Numbered from the stretch's first letter, positions 35,231 to 45,181 are shown. The stretch is 64,000 nt of DNA from Bradyrhizobium arachidis (GCF_015291705.1 NZ_CP030050.1:4154001-4218000), one strand, 5' to 3'. The notes: generated by a model from the sequence alone, not told the origin. Program-made: numbers and translations.

Positions 35231-35307
35231 AAACAATAACGCGCTTCGTCGACGGCGAGGGCGGTACATCACTGCCCTCGTCATGTGCGATTTATTCGGG
35301 AACGGCT

Positions 35308-36180
35308 TTGAGCGAATTCCTTCAGCATCTGGTCAATATGCTCGTGCTCGGCGGCACCTATGCGCTGCTGGGCATCGGGTTGACCTTGATCTTCGGCATC
35401 ATGAACGTTGTGAACTTCACGCACGGCGTGCTCTACACGTTCGGCGCCTACATCATGTTCATCGTGGTGCAGCAGCTCGGGCTGAATTTCTTCCTGGCAT
35501 TGCCCGTCGCGGTGCTTGCCGGGTGGCTGCTCGGAGCAGCCATCGAGCTGACATTACTGCGACCGCTGCGCGGCTCCGACATCGACACCACGATGCTGGT
35601 CATGATCGGCGCCTGGATCGCGATGCAGTCCGGCACGCTATGGATCTGGGGCGGTGTCGCCAAATCGGTGGCGACGCCGTTTCCCGAAGCGCCGCTGGTG
35701 CTCGGACCGGTGTCGGTATCCTGGCTTCGCCTGTTTGTGCTCGCCGCAGCGGCAATGTTGATCCTGGTGACGTACTTCCTGATCAACAAGACCAGCCTGG
35801 GACGTGCAATGCGGGCGACGTTCCAGGACCACGACACGGCCTCGCTGATGGGTGTCAACGTGGACATGATCTACACCTCGACCTTCGCGATCGGCTCCAG
35901 CCTTGCCGCCGCCGCCGGCGCTCTGCTCGGGCCTGTCTACGTGATCTTCCCGCAAATGGGCGATCTCGCCGCCGTCAAGGCCTTCGCCATCGTCATCCTC
36001 GGGGGCCTCGGCAACATCACGGGCGCTGTGATCGGTGGCTTCATCCTGGCGCTGGCCGAGGAATTGGGGGCGGGCTACGTCTCGTCGGGTTACCGCGATG
36101 CCATGGGCTTCGTGATCATCATCGCGGTCCTGATCTTCCGGCCGACCGGCCTGTTTGCGCGCGCGGAGCGGGTTGGATGA
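35308..36180 (+). CDS. livH: Branched-chain amino acid-type ABC transporter permease LivH
   Basis: A 290-residue permease with about eight membrane segments. Hallmarks are GGTYALLGIGLTLIFGIMN, VNFTHGVLYTFGAY and the LGGLGNITGAVIGGF loop. It starts with TTG, with GGGAACGG upstream; this places the canonical SEFLQHLVNMLVLGG at the N-terminus. It overlaps LivM by 4 bases. Confidence 0.9.
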   Translation: MSEFLQHLVNMLVLGGTYALLGIGLTLIFGIMNVVNFTHGVLYTFGAYIMFIVVQQLGLNFFLALPVAVLAGWLLGAAIELTLLRPLRGSDIDTTMLVMIGAWIAMQSGTLWIWGGVAKSVATPFPEAPLVLGPVSVSWLRLFVLAAAAMLILVTYFLINKTSLGRAMRATFQDHDTASLMGVNVDMIYTSTFAIGSSLAAAAGALLGPVYVIFPQMGDLAAVKAFAIVILGGLGNITGAVIGGFILALAEELGAGYVSSGYRDAMGFVIIIAVLIFRPTGLFARAERVG

Positions 36181-37223
36181 GAGCCGCCGTCACCATTCTC
36201 GCCGTCGCGGCCCTGGCCTCGGTGCCGCTCTGGTTGCGCGATCCCTATCTCCTGAACGCGCTGATCACGACCGGCATCTTCGTCATCGGCGCGATGAGCC
36301 TCAATCTGCTGCTAGGCTTCACCGGCCAGCTCAGCCTCGGCCACATCGCTTTCTTCGGCATCGGCGCCTATGTCAGCGCGCTGACATCGCTCGGCTTCGA
36401 CGTCGGTCTGCCCGGAGACGTCCGCCTGGTTCACGCACCTTGGCCGCCGATTGCAGGCTTCTTGCTGGCCATCCTGGTCGCCGGAATGTGCGGCTATTTC
36501 GTCGGGTTGCTCTCCTTCCGCGTCCGCGGCGCCTATTTCGTCATCGTGACCATCTCCTTTGCCGAGGTCGTCCGGCTGGTCGCGTTGAACTGGGTCGAGC
36601 TGACGCAGGGTCCGCTGGCACTGACCAACATTCCATCCATCGCGCTGCCCTTGCCCGGCCTTGGTGAGCTGACGCTGCGCACCAAGATGCAGAACTACTA
36701 TCTCGTGCTGGTCGTGGCGCTGGTCGCCTATCTCCTGATCGCCCGCCTCGTTCATTCCCATTTCGGCCGTGCGATGCGGGGGCTGATGGAGAACGAGACG
36801 CTCGCCGTCTCTGTCGGCATCGACGTCACCAGGACGCTGACGGTGGCAGCCGTGATCTCGGCCGCGATCGCGGGCGCGGCCGGCAGCCTCTATGCGCACT
36901 ACATCCGGATCATCGACCCCGAAGTGTTCGCCTTCATCAACACCGTCACCATGGTCATCATGGTGATCAGCGGCGGCAAGGGCTCGCTGGCCGGGCCCGT
37001 GGTCGGCGGCCTGATCTTCGGGCTGCTGCCGGTCGCGTTGCGGCCGGTCATGGCGCCGGAGGCGCAGTGGATCGCCTATGGCGGCGTGCTGATCGCCATC
37101 CTGTTCGTGCTGCCCCGTGGCATCGTGCCCTCGCTCGCACAGCGCTTCATCCGACGGCGCAGCGGCGCGCCGGCGTTGGCATCGGTCGCGCTCACCGAAA
37201 CCGGTGCCAAGGAGCCGGCGTGA
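36177..37223 (+). CDS. livM: Branched-chain amino acid-type ABC transporter permease LivM
   Basis: A 348-residue permease. Family features include AMSLNLLLGFTGQLSLGHIAFFGIGAY, VSFRVRGAYFVIVT-like segment LSFRVRGAYFVI, and GGKGSLAGPVVGG. The ATG overlaps the LivH stop. It forms the channel with LivH and is energised by the two ATPases that follow. Confidence 0.92.
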   Translation: MRAAVTILAVAALASVPLWLRDPYLLNALITTGIFVIGAMSLNLLLGFTGQLSLGHIAFFGIGAYVSALTSLGFDVGLPGDVRLVHAPWPPIAGFLLAILVAGMCGYFVGLLSFRVRGAYFVIVTISFAEVVRLVALNWVELTQGPLALTNIPSIALPLPGLGELTLRTKMQNYYLVLVVALVAYLLIARLVHSHFGRAMRGLMENETLAVSVGIDVTRTLTVAAVISAAIAGAAGSLYAHYIRIIDPEVFAFINTVTMVIMVISGGKGSLAGPVVGGLIFGLLPVALRPVMAPEAQWIAYGGVLIAILFVLPRGIVPSLAQRFIRRRSGAPALASVALTETGAKEPA

Positions 37224-37985
37224 TGACCGCGCGCAGCATTGCCATGACCATCGAGCAGGTCGCCGTTCGCTTCGGCGGCCTAGTCGCGATCTCCGACATG
37301 AGTTTTACGGTCGGTGAGGGCGAGATCGTCAGCCTGATCGGGCCGAATGGCGCCGGCAAGACCACCGCCTTCAACGTCATGACTGGTTTCCTGACGCCGA
37401 GCGCAGGCCAGGTCACCTATCAGGGTACGACGCTGACCGGGTTGAAGCCGCACCAGATCGCCGATCTCGGCCTGATACGCACCTTTCAGCGCACCAGCGT
37501 GTTTCCCAACGACACCGTCTACGACAATCTCCTGATCGGCCTGCATCGTCAGGGTCGGGTCAGGCTGCTCGATGCCATCCTCGGGCTGCCGGGCGCGCGC
37601 GCCTCGGAACGGAGGCTCCGGCAGCGCGCGAGCGAGTTGATCGAATGGGTCGGCCTCGAACGCCGCGCCCATGATGCGGCCGGCTCGCTGTCCTACGGTG
37701 AGCAGCGCCTTGTCGGTGTCGCGCTGGCGCTGGCGGCGGAGCCCTCGATGCTGCTGCTCGACGAGCCCGTCTCGGGCATGAACGCCTCGGAAACCCACCG
37801 CTTCGTCGAGCTGATCCGCAGCGTCCGCGACCGTGGCATCACCATCCTGCTGGTCGAGCACGACATGCCGATGGTGATGACCGTCTCGGACCGCATCGTG
37901 GTGCTGAACTATGGCCGCATCATTGCCGAGGGGACACCGGATGTGATCCGCAACGATCCGGCCGTGATCGAGGCCTATCTCGGAC

Positions 37986-38005
<20 letters not shown>
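37223..38005 (+). CDS. livG: Branched-chain amino acid-type ABC transporter ATP-binding protein LivG
   Basis: A 260-residue ATPase. Walker A is GPNGAGKTT, followed by RTFQRTSVFPNDTV and Walker B LLLDEPVSGMN. The signature region reads LSYGEQRLVGVALAL, as usual in LivG. The C-terminus LNYGRIIAEGTPD is typical. Its start shares one base with the LivM stop (TGATG). It overlaps LivF by 20 bases. Confidence 0.92.
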
Positions 38006-38694
<689 letters not shown>

Positions 38695-38702
<8 letters not shown>

Positions 38703-39081
38703 CGATGCCGCCGGCTCGGCTGGCTTCGGCTGGACGCCGGTCTGCGATCTCGACCGCCTGAGAGCGGAGACGATCGTTCACGTACATGTTGCAGGCCTCG
38801 ACCTGCTGGTGATCTGGAACGACGGCGATGCCGTCGCATGCGACCGCGCGTGTCCGCATGAACAGGCGGACCTGGCTCTCGGACAGGTGAGGGCCGGCCG
38901 GCTGTTCTGTCCGCGTCACGCGGCATCGTTCGATTTGCGGGACGGGGCGATCAATCCGGGATGGCCGAGCCCGCCGTTGCGGCTTTACCCGATACGGATC
39001 ACGGGAGCACAAATCTGCGTGGAAGTGCGAGAGCGGCAAGCGCGACGTCATGCCCCTGTTTTGCCCGACGAGTCAGAATAA
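38695..39081 (+). CDS. Rieske [2Fe-2S] ferredoxin-like protein
   Basis: A 128-residue protein with the cluster motif CPH in CDRACPHEQADL and CPRH in RLFCPRHAASF. This is the C-x-H...C-x2-H set of Rieske ferredoxins. The GTG start has GGAAGG 9 bases upstream and overlaps the LivF stop by 8 bases; an ATG at 38674 is the alternative. It could donate electrons to an oxygenase, but none is adjacent. A hairpin follows at 39116. Confidence 0.85.
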
Positions 39082-39115
39082 TCGATGGTGTCGCCTTGCC
39101 TGCAAAATTCGTCTT

Positions 39116-39155
39116 TGAAAACAACGGCATTCTACTGTGCATGGGGTTGTTTTCA
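39116..39155. terminator. Hairpin between convergent genes
   Basis: The arms TGAAAACAAC and GTTGTTTTCA pair perfectly over 10 bp, with a 20-base loop. It lies between the Rieske stop and the hydrolase stop. The arms supply an A-run on one strand and a T-run on the other, so it could act in both directions. Confidence 0.5.
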
Positions 39156-39159
39156 CGTT

Positions 39160-40020
39160 TCAGTCCAGCAACCGGCGAACGGCGTCGACGAGGACCCCCT
39201 CTGGCCGCCGCAGGGCCTCGAGAATGGTGAAATGGTCGGCGCCGTCGACCGGAATGAGCTTGCCGGGCGCCTTCGCCGCCGTGCGCTTGTCGTGGAGGTT
39301 GATGGAATCGCACACGAGCGCCGGCAGCTCGTTGCTGCCATAGGCGATGTCGAGCCGCTTCGGCGTGACGGGCAGGCGCAGCGGCGACAGCGCGGCGATT
39401 TCCTCATCCGTCAGCTTCAGCGCGTTGTTGAGGCCGGTATCGCGGATTGGCGCGAGCTCGTACACGCCTGAGATCGCCAGTCCCGCATGGACACTCGGAT
39501 GGTTCAGCGCCATCGCTGCGAGATGGGCTCCGGCGGACCAACCCGACAAGACGACCGGTCCGGCAACGCCATAGGACGCGCCATTTGCGGCAAGCCAGTC
39601 GAGCGCGCGCGGCACTTCGGCGACGATGTCGGTGAGGGATACCTCCGGCGCCAGCGAATAGCCGGGAATGGCAACCGACCAGCCATGGGCGGCGATGCCT
39701 TCGACGAGCATCGCGAACAATTCGCGCGAATTGCGCTGCCAATAGCCGCCATGCAGGAATACCAAGCAGGGCGCCTCAGGCCTGCCGGCCGGGTAGAGAT
39801 CGATCTTGTTGTTCGGCCGCTGACCGTAAGCCAGATCGAGATGGGATTTCAGCGTGCTTCGCAGCCGGCCAGAGGCTTCGTTCCGTTCGGCAATCAGGGC
39901 CGTGCTGTTCTTGACGGCCGCGTTGTTGTCATAGGCGGCGTCACGTTCTGCCTGGGACAGCCCGGACCATGCGGAACGGGGGTCGACTGGTCGACCTCTC
40001 GAATGAGCATTCTCAATCAT
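39160..40020 (-). CDS. Alpha/beta hydrolase, arylformamidase-like
   Basis: A 286-residue serine hydrolase. The oxyanion-hole motif is FLHGGYW, as in kynurenine formamidase-type enzymes, the nucleophile lies in LSGWSAGAH, and the histidine in DGADHF. No signal peptide is present. The ATG at 40020 has GGAG 5 bases upstream; a GTG at 40026 is possible. A formamidase or related amide/ester hydrolase activity would fit the amide-rich island. Confidence 0.83.
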   Translation of the reverse strand: MIENAHSRGRPVDPRSAWSGLSQAERDAAYDNNAAVKNSTALIAERNEASGRLRSTLKSHLDLAYGQRPNNKIDLYPAGRPEAPCLVFLHGGYWQRNSRELFAMLVEGIAAHGWSVAIPGYSLAPEVSLTDIVAEVPRALDWLAANGASYGVAGPVVLSGWSAGAHLAAMALNHPSVHAGLAISGVYELAPIRDTGLNNALKLTDEEIAALSPLRLPVTPKRLDIAYGSNELPALVCDSINLHDKRTAAKAPGKLIPVDGADHFTILEALRRPEGVLVDAVRRLLD

Positions 40021-40540
40021 AATCACTCCGATGCGGCCCGGATGGCACCCTTATCCAATTTGGGCCGGCTATTCACCGACAATTGAGGTGTTAGACCAGC
40101 CGTGTCCAGATTGGACAAGGCTGCCTCGGATTATGCCATGCGGGATCATTGTTGCTTTCTCTTGTCCGCACCACTTTACTGTTGCGGTTGCATCAGACGC
40201 CCATTCAGGCGAAGGGTATGCTCCACGCCACGCAAAATGCTGGTTCGGGTGCATGCGCACCTCCGTGCTGTCGGTTCGATGAAAGAATAGCATTTGAAAT
40301 CGCAAGACTATCGCTTTTCCGTCGCCCCCATGATGGATTGGAGCGGGTGTATAGGTTTTTCAACCGGTTAGAAGGCGGCGTGTGCGCGACGTGTGCACCG
40401 GGAGATCAAGATAAATCCTGCGCAGGCCAACGTGAGCAGGCGTTTTGAAGCAGGCAGATTGGTCGCGGAAAGCGCAGCTTCTTTGCACTCGCGCAGCTAC
40501 TTGCAAGCTATTTTATCAATGACGCGACGGGTGGGACCGA
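40021..40540. other. 520 bp without a recognisable gene
   Basis: Both strands were read. Short open frames here have no ribosome binding site or family resemblance. The stretch contains GTCCA-GAT-TGGAC and is the transition from the catabolic island to the decayed zone. Confidence 0.5.
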
Positions 40541-40588
40541 CCAGCTCTTAATCAGCGGGTCTCAGGTTCGGGCCCTTGTGCGCCGGCA
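40541..40588 (+). pseudogene. Degenerate 3' half of a tRNA-Lys (CTT)
   Basis: The segment CTCTTAATCAGCGGGTCTCAG followed by GTTCGGGCCC and TGCGCC resembles the anticodon loop with anticodon CTT, variable loop, T arm and acceptor strand of a lysine tRNA. The 5' half is not present upstream and the CCA end is degraded. Partial tRNA 3' ends are typical scars of integration at tRNA genes. The call depends on my recall of the tRNA pattern. Confidence 0.4.
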
Positions 40589-40594
40589 ATCCTC

Positions 40595-40980
40595 GAGTTG
40601 GCCACCTCGCACGGTCGCGCCGCGGCCGAACTTGGTGGTGTCGGTAACGAGCACGGTCATCCGTGAATTCGCGCCGATGGACTGGCGCGCCTGGACTTCG
40701 CCGACGTGAAAGTCCAGGAGTGAGCCATCCTGATCGACGCCGACGATGCCATAGTCGGCCTGCAAGCCCGCGAAAATGTTTACGGCCGCCTCGCCGACGA
40801 TGTCCCGGTCGAGCGGGCGGAGCGTGCCGCCGGCGATCGATATCGCCGCACCAGGATTCTGCGCGAACGCGGCGGCATTCTTGTCGGTCCCGAGACGGAC
40901 GTGGCGCTGGCGGCTGCGGACAGTCTGGCCGAGCTTCGCGACCCGGCGGCCAGTGCGTACGTGAAAACCCGGCAGTGAGG
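40595..40980 (-). pseudogene. DeoR/GlpR family regulator remnant
   Basis: The minus strand encodes a DeoR-type effector domain: IAGGTLRPLDRDIVGEAAVN, DYGIVGVDQDGSLLDFHVGE and TDTTKFGRGA. Further upstream the similarity moves to another frame (FTYALAA followed by RLSAAASATSV), showing at least one frameshift near 40880. The N-terminal helix-turn-helix is missing. It is a decayed regulator of sugar or nucleoside metabolism, truncated beside the tRNA fragment. Confidence 0.7.
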
Positions 40981-40982
40981 AT

Positions 40983-41183
40983 TCAACCAAGCGAGATTGC
41001 CTGCGCCACCATGAGGCCAGCACCCAGGACGCAGATTAGTCCGGTAAAGAGTTCAAAGATCGACGGCCCAGGGCGGCCTACCGCTAACAGCGCAAGGATG
41101 GCCGCAATGCCGAACCGAATGCCCTGTGGCGTGAGGTTATTCCACCCAATAATATCCCAGCCGATAACCGAAAGAAGACTCAT
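40983..41183 (-). CDS. Small membrane protein of unknown function
   Basis: A 66-residue protein, MSLLSVIGWDIIGWNN at the N-terminus. Two hydrophobic stretches lie at about 24-36 and 44-63. AGGAGG lies exactly 6 bases before the ATG, a near-ideal ribosome binding site, which supports a real gene. A much longer in-frame extension lacks such a signal. No family is recognised. Confidence 0.6.
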   Translation of the reverse strand: MSLLSVIGWDIIGWNNLTPQGIRFGIAAILALLAVGRPGPSIFELFTGLICVLGAGLMVAQAISLG

Positions 41184-41411
41184 TTCCTGCCTCCTGTATT
41201 TGAAACCTTTCGTCGCCCGAATTTCCGCGCACGCGAGGCGGGTGACGGGGGTCGAAGTCGCGTCTGGCGGAGACGACCGAGGCGGAAGGCGTCGAAATGA
41301 AAACTTGCAGCCGCCCGTGTAGGGGCTTCGCCAGCAAGGCTCGTTGATGATGCTCGGTGGTGAATAGTTGGCATGGCTCTGGCGACACGCCGCCGACGGT
41401 TGATGCAAACT

Positions 41412-41443
41412 GAAACAAAAGAGGCCGCCGACCAAGGCGGCCT
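41412..41443 (-). terminator. Rho-independent terminator of the 41476 gene
   Basis: On the minus strand AGGCCGCC, a 6-base loop and GGCGGCCT form a perfect 8-bp stem followed by CTTTTGTTT. It starts 33 bases after the 41476 stop. This is a classic intrinsic terminator. Confidence 0.75.
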
Positions 41444-41475
41444 AACTGCCCTCGTCACCCGCTGAAGGATGGCGA

Positions 41476-41658
41476 TCACGATGATGGCGATACTTTCACC
41501 CTTATGGTGGCCCCTTCGTCGCCATAAGTGGCCATTCCCTGACGTGCCGATTGGAGAATGCTTGAGCCCGACTTGACCGCAACCTTACGCCGGTGAACGA
41601 TACGGATATGCGCACCCCGAATGGTCCGCCAGCTATGGGAAATTCTAATCCGAGTCAT
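41476..41658 (-). CDS. Small basic protein of unknown function
   Basis: A 60-residue, arginine- and lysine-rich protein (MTRIRISHSWRTIRG, RRKVAVKSGS). GGAGG lies 4 bases before the ATG, and an intrinsic terminator follows, so a transcript is likely. No cysteine or transmembrane stretch is seen. No family recognised. A nucleic acid-binding role is possible only on charge. Confidence 0.55.
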   Translation of the reverse strand: MTRIRISHSWRTIRGAHIRIVHRRKVAVKSGSSILQSARQGMATYGDEGATIRVKVSPSS

Positions 41659-41895
41659 TTAACCTCCAGGTTCAATGAATGGTAACGGTTGTCTCAGCAA
41701 ACTTGCTTTGCAACACACGCCCGAGATAGCCGATCCCAACGTCAACGACCGTGATGCGCGTCACTGGAACTTCGACCACATGTTCGGATTGTGTCCCGCC
41801 GTCGTAGGTTCGGTGTCATCATAGCGCGTATCCCTATCCGCTGTCGTAGCGCGTACCCCCGACGGTTCTTGATACCGGCCAGATGCGCCGTTCCG

Positions 41896-42096
41896 CACAA
41901 ATTCTCGGGCGGCCAGCGTCAACGCATCGCGGTCGCGCGCGCATTGATGTTGCGGCCGAAGCTGCTGGTTGTCGACGAGCCGGTCTCCGCGCCCGACATG
42001 TCGGGCAGGCACGGATTCTCAACCTTCTGGTCGATCTACAGCGCGAGCTGAGGCTCGCCTACCTCTTCATCTCGCGCGATCTCGGGATGGTGCGTC
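41896..42096 (+). pseudogene. Remnant of a peptide-type ABC transporter ATPase
   Basis: [29 protein letters not shown] and PDMS are encoded in one frame, covering the signature and Walker B. Near 42005 the similarity jumps frame and continues as [28 protein letters not shown]. Walker A and the N-terminal part are absent. This is a frameshifted fragment of a DppF/OppF-like ATPase. Confidence 0.8.
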
Positions 42097-42450
42097 GATC
42101 CTGGACACAGGCTGCTAGGCACCAACCTGCAGTGACAACGGCAAGTAGGCGCGGTCTTGCTGCAATGGTGATTGCATGAAGCACTAGACCGGTAAGGCAT
42201 CGGATGCGATCGGCGCTCTCGGTCCCGCACTCTCTCAGCTCGTCCATGCTGCACACGGCGACGCGTACAGGCTTCATCTTCGAAGTGATGCTTGAAGCTT
42301 GGATGAGTACATCGCAGGCGCTCCAACGGTGATCGAAGCATGCCCCATCGAGTTGTGCTCTCCAATATGTGATGAGGATCACGGCGCTAACGCGTGACCT
42401 GCAAGATTGTCGTGTCGATCAGTTGCTTGCTGTTCTTCGAGGAGCACACC

Positions 42451-42606
42451 ATGAACATCGTGATTAAAAGACTTAATGGCCTGTGGCACCTTGTCGTCGG
42501 GGCGTGCCAGCTCCGAACTCCCTTCCTGGAGACTCAGGACCGGGAGCTGGTCGTTACGTACGCCCGGCGAGCTTACCCTGGTGCCAAAATCTTCGAACGC
42601 GACTGA
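42451..42606 (+). CDS. Small protein of unknown function
   Basis: A 51-residue protein beginning MNIVIKRLNGLWHLVVGACQ. GAGGAG at 42439-42444 lies 6 bases before the ATG, the main support. It is positively charged with one short hydrophobic run. No homologue is recognised. It converges with the caspase-like gene. Confidence 0.45.
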   Translation: MNIVIKRLNGLWHLVVGACQLRTPFLETQDRELVVTYARRAYPGAKIFERD

Positions 42607-42703
42607 TCTTAACAGCGACGCGTCGGTCGACTGCTCCCGGCTGTGGGGGCGCAAATTTCAATCAAGAAATGTCATGGACATATCACGCTGTGTCCTGACA
42701 AGA

Positions 42704-44008
42704 TCAAGGACCGAGGCTCTCGCGCAATCGCCGGAGCTGGGACCGGAGCCGCTCGCAGCCCAATTCCCTCTCGAACTTGGTGATCGCCTCAAGCGTTGGT
42801 TCAGCGCGCAGGGTCTGCAACCGCGCCATGTCGCGGGTGCAGGTATCTTCGGAACGGACAGACTCATTCTGTGCCTGCTGCTTCGGAGCCGCTTGCGGCG
42901 CCGCATTTCCGCCGGAAGGTAGAGCGGCATTGCTGCCAACACTCTCAAATAGACGCTGTACTTGCGAACGCAGCCGCTTGCAGGCGACCTCGCGTTGGAA
43001 GTTGGTGATCTCGTCCGGCGCTGGGTTGGCGCGCAGACGCGCCAGCCTCGCTTCCTCGCGGATACAGGGATCCGTGATTTCGGGGGCCGGCTCCGCCGGA
43101 AGCGGCGGCTTGGGGAGTTCCGCCTTCACCGCCGGCGGCACGCTTGGCGGCGTCGGATTGACTACGGCCGGCTTCGGCAGGGCCGGCGCCGAAACTGGCG
43201 GAGGGGGCGGTACCGGCGCGACATTGGTTGCACCGAGCTGCGGCACTAAGGAGATGGTCGCGCCGCCGAGTGAGCCATAGATGAAAGGCTCCTGCCGTCC
43301 ACCGGTCATGGCGATGACCTCATCGCGCACGCGGCCAAGCGCGATCCGAATGTCGATACCGGGCTCGGCAAGGTGTCGGAGCAGAGCGGCTGCATAAGGA
43401 CTATTCACGCCGTCGCCGTCATAGGAAATCGAGCCGGCCTTCGCCGCGAAAGCCACCAGCGTATCGGCACTGATTTCATCAAGCTTCGCAAGCCCGCCTC
43501 TGGTCGGCGAGCGGCTCGCGGACCGCAGCTTGGCCGCAAACGGGTTGTCGCGGCAGGCGTCGAGCAGTATCAACCGCAGGCGGCGTACCGGTTGCAGCGC
43601 CCAGATGATGCGATCGAGCGCGATAGCCTCATCGTCGATGTCGTAGTCGTGGCTCAGCTTGGCATCCATCGGTATCAGATAATTCATGCCGCCGATCTCG
43701 ATGCCGTGACCGGCGTAATAGACCACCGCCACATCGGCGTTCTCTGCAGTAATGAGGAACTCGCGCACAGCGCGCTTGAGGTCGACGACGCCGAGATCGT
43801 TGCGCGAAATGACGACGTCGAAACCGATAGATTTGAACAGCGCGGCGATTGCTTTGGAGTCGTTGGCAGTATTGGTCAGCTTCGGTGCGTTCGTATAGGA
43901 GGAGATTCCGACCACCAGCGCGACCCGTCGTTCTGCTGCAGCCGCATCGGCGAACAACGCGCTGACGATGAGGCAGAGGACGTAGATTATATGCCGGCGC
44001 GGTTTCAT
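42704..44008 (-). CDS. Exported caspase-like (peptidase C14) protein with C-terminal Cys-repeat pair
   Basis: A 434-residue protein with a signal peptide (1-25, ending ADAAAAE). Residues 28-250 are a caspase-fold domain with catalytic His101 (VVYYAGHGIE) and Cys152 (LLDACRDNPF). A proline-rich linker follows at about 272-315. The C-terminus has two copies of a 45-residue unit: C, ARLxxLRAxP, ITxFxRE, C, RLRSQ, near 317-361 and 388-432. Bacterial members cleave after basic or acidic residues, and their roles vary. It starts 7 bases after the DUF4399 gene on the same strand, so the two form an operon. Confidence 0.85.
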   Translation of the reverse strand: MKPRRHIIYVLCLIVSALFADAAAAERRVALVVGISSYTNAPKLTNTANDSKAIAALFKSIGFDVVISRNDLGVVDLKRAVREFLITAENADVAVVYYAGHGIEIGGMNYLIPMDAKLSHDYDIDDEAIALDRIIWALQPVRRLRLILLDACRDNPFAAKLRSASRSPTRGGLAKLDEISADTLVAFAAKAGSISYDGDGVNSPYAAALLRHLAEPGIDIRIALGRVRDEVIAMTGGRQEPFIYGSLGGATISLVPQLGATNVAPVPPPPPVSAPALPKPAVVNPTPPSVPPAVKAELPKPPLPAEPAPEITDPCIREEARLARLRANPAPDEITNFQREVACKRLRSQVQRLFESVGSNAALPSGGNAAPQAAPKQQAQNESVRSEDTCTRDMARLQTLRAEPTLEAITKFERELGCERLRSQLRRLRESLGP

Positions 44009-44015
44009 CGCTGCA

Positions 44016-44924
44016 TCAATATCCGTAACTCCGCCAGGTGCGTTGGCGGTACTTGCGTTTTCTCGGCGGCTGGCCGCTCTCCGTCACTGTTACGTTGATG
44101 ACTTCGGAGAACACAGCTGGATCGTGCGGCACGTGGGCAAAATCGGCGAACAGCAGGCGCAGCTTGTGCTGGCCGAGCGGGAGTGTGATTTTCGCCTCGG
44201 TCTGGCCCGCGCCGAAGTGCAGGTGGTTGAAGTCGTTCGGGATCGGTTGGTTGAGCGGAGGCAACTCGGCATCGACAAGCAAATGATGATGGCCGGTGTT
44301 GGGTTTGTCGTAGCCCGCCGGCGCCACGCCCATGTTCAACAAACCAAAGCGGATAACCGGGGTCTGAGAAATATAGGAACCGTTCTTCGGATAGATGAAA
44401 TAGACCTTGGCATCCTTCGGCGCGGGACGACGTCCGCTCGCCGCAGGAGCGGCTTGAGCTACCGCGGGGCCAGTTTGGTCAGCGACCTTGACCCTGATCC
44501 GCTCGGAGATCACCGGCGGCGAATGCGGAACGTGATTCTTGTCAGCGAACACCAGCTGCAACGTGTGCTCGCCGGGCGTCAGCGAAACCTCTGCCTCGGT
44601 CTGCCCCGCGCCGAAATGGAGGTGCTGGAAATCGTTCGGAATTTCAGCGTTCAGTGCTGGGGGTGGCGAGTCGACGATCAAATGATGGTGACCGCTGTTG
44701 GCGCGGTCCGAACCTGCCGGCGCAACGCCCATGCCATGGAGACCGAAATGTAAAGTGGTCTTGGTTGGCAGTGTGTCGCCATCCTTCAAGCCGATGAAAT
44801 AGACGGCCGCCCCGGGCGGCGAAGGCGTCGGTCCGCCCGTCTGGGCTTGGGCCTGTGCGGCGTGGCAGTGCATCAAACCGCCGACAAATGGAACTAGAAT
44901 GGATATCAGCAATCGTTGCATCAT
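44016..44924 (-). CDS. Exported protein with two DUF4399 domains
   Basis: A 302-residue protein with a signal peptide (about 1-27, ending AAQAQAQ). Two tandem domains follow, at about 37-145 and 172-280. Each contains a VYFI strand, GVAPAG, a GHHHL motif, IPNDFxHLHFGAGQTEA and LxFADxxHVPH. The histidine clusters suggest metal binding. The C-terminus is basic (RKRKYRQRTWRSYGY). GGGAAG precedes the ATG; a far longer frame upstream lacks one. Function unknown. Confidence 0.82.
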   Translation of the reverse strand: MMQRLLISILVPFVGGLMHCHAAQAQAQTGGPTPSPPGAAVYFIGLKDGDTLPTKTTLHFGLHGMGVAPAGSDRANSGHHHLIVDSPPPALNAEIPNDFQHLHFGAGQTEAEVSLTPGEHTLQLVFADKNHVPHSPPVISERIRVKVADQTGPAVAQAAPAASGRRPAPKDAKVYFIYPKNGSYISQTPVIRFGLLNMGVAPAGYDKPNTGHHHLLVDAELPPLNQPIPNDFNHLHFGAGQTEAKITLPLGQHKLRLLFADFAHVPHDPAVFSEVINVTVTESGQPPRKRKYRQRTWRSYGY

Positions 44925-45004
44925 CGCAATCTTCCCAATGCACAGAGCACAACTTGGACCGAGGGCCCGGGGGAATCTGATTAATTGCAAGCATCGATAA
45001 TATG

Positions 45005-45022
45005 CCCGTCCAAACGGACGGG
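45005..45022. repeat. Hairpin in the divergent promoter region
   Basis: CCCGTCC-AAAC-GGACGGG is a perfect 7-bp stem-loop in the 257-bp gap between the DUF4399 gene and the SUMF1-fold gene. It may be an operator or a transcript-end hairpin; neither can be shown. Confidence 0.4.
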
Positions 45023-45181
45023 ATGAAACGATTAAAACGATATTCCTTTGCCGCCCAATGTAAACCAAAATCCCGCGGCGCGACTGCACCTTGCCGGTCG
45101 CGGTCGAATGAAGCATGCTATGCGGCATTGAATGTGACGTGTGCATACTCCCGATCGTTCGAGCCGACCGGAGATCACAAT

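Noticed and set aside
33374..35284. 636-residue minus-strand frame
   Set aside because: Antisense to the CoxS-CoxG fusion and the LivK-type gene; no domain resemblance.
41690..41800. Short minus-strand peptide [19 protein letters not shown]
   Set aside because: The composition looks protein-like, but there is no ATG or ribosome binding site and a stop lies just upstream.
44925..45146. 74-residue extension of the DUF4399 protein
   Set aside because: It lacks a ribosome binding site and would hide the signal peptide that starts at 44924.
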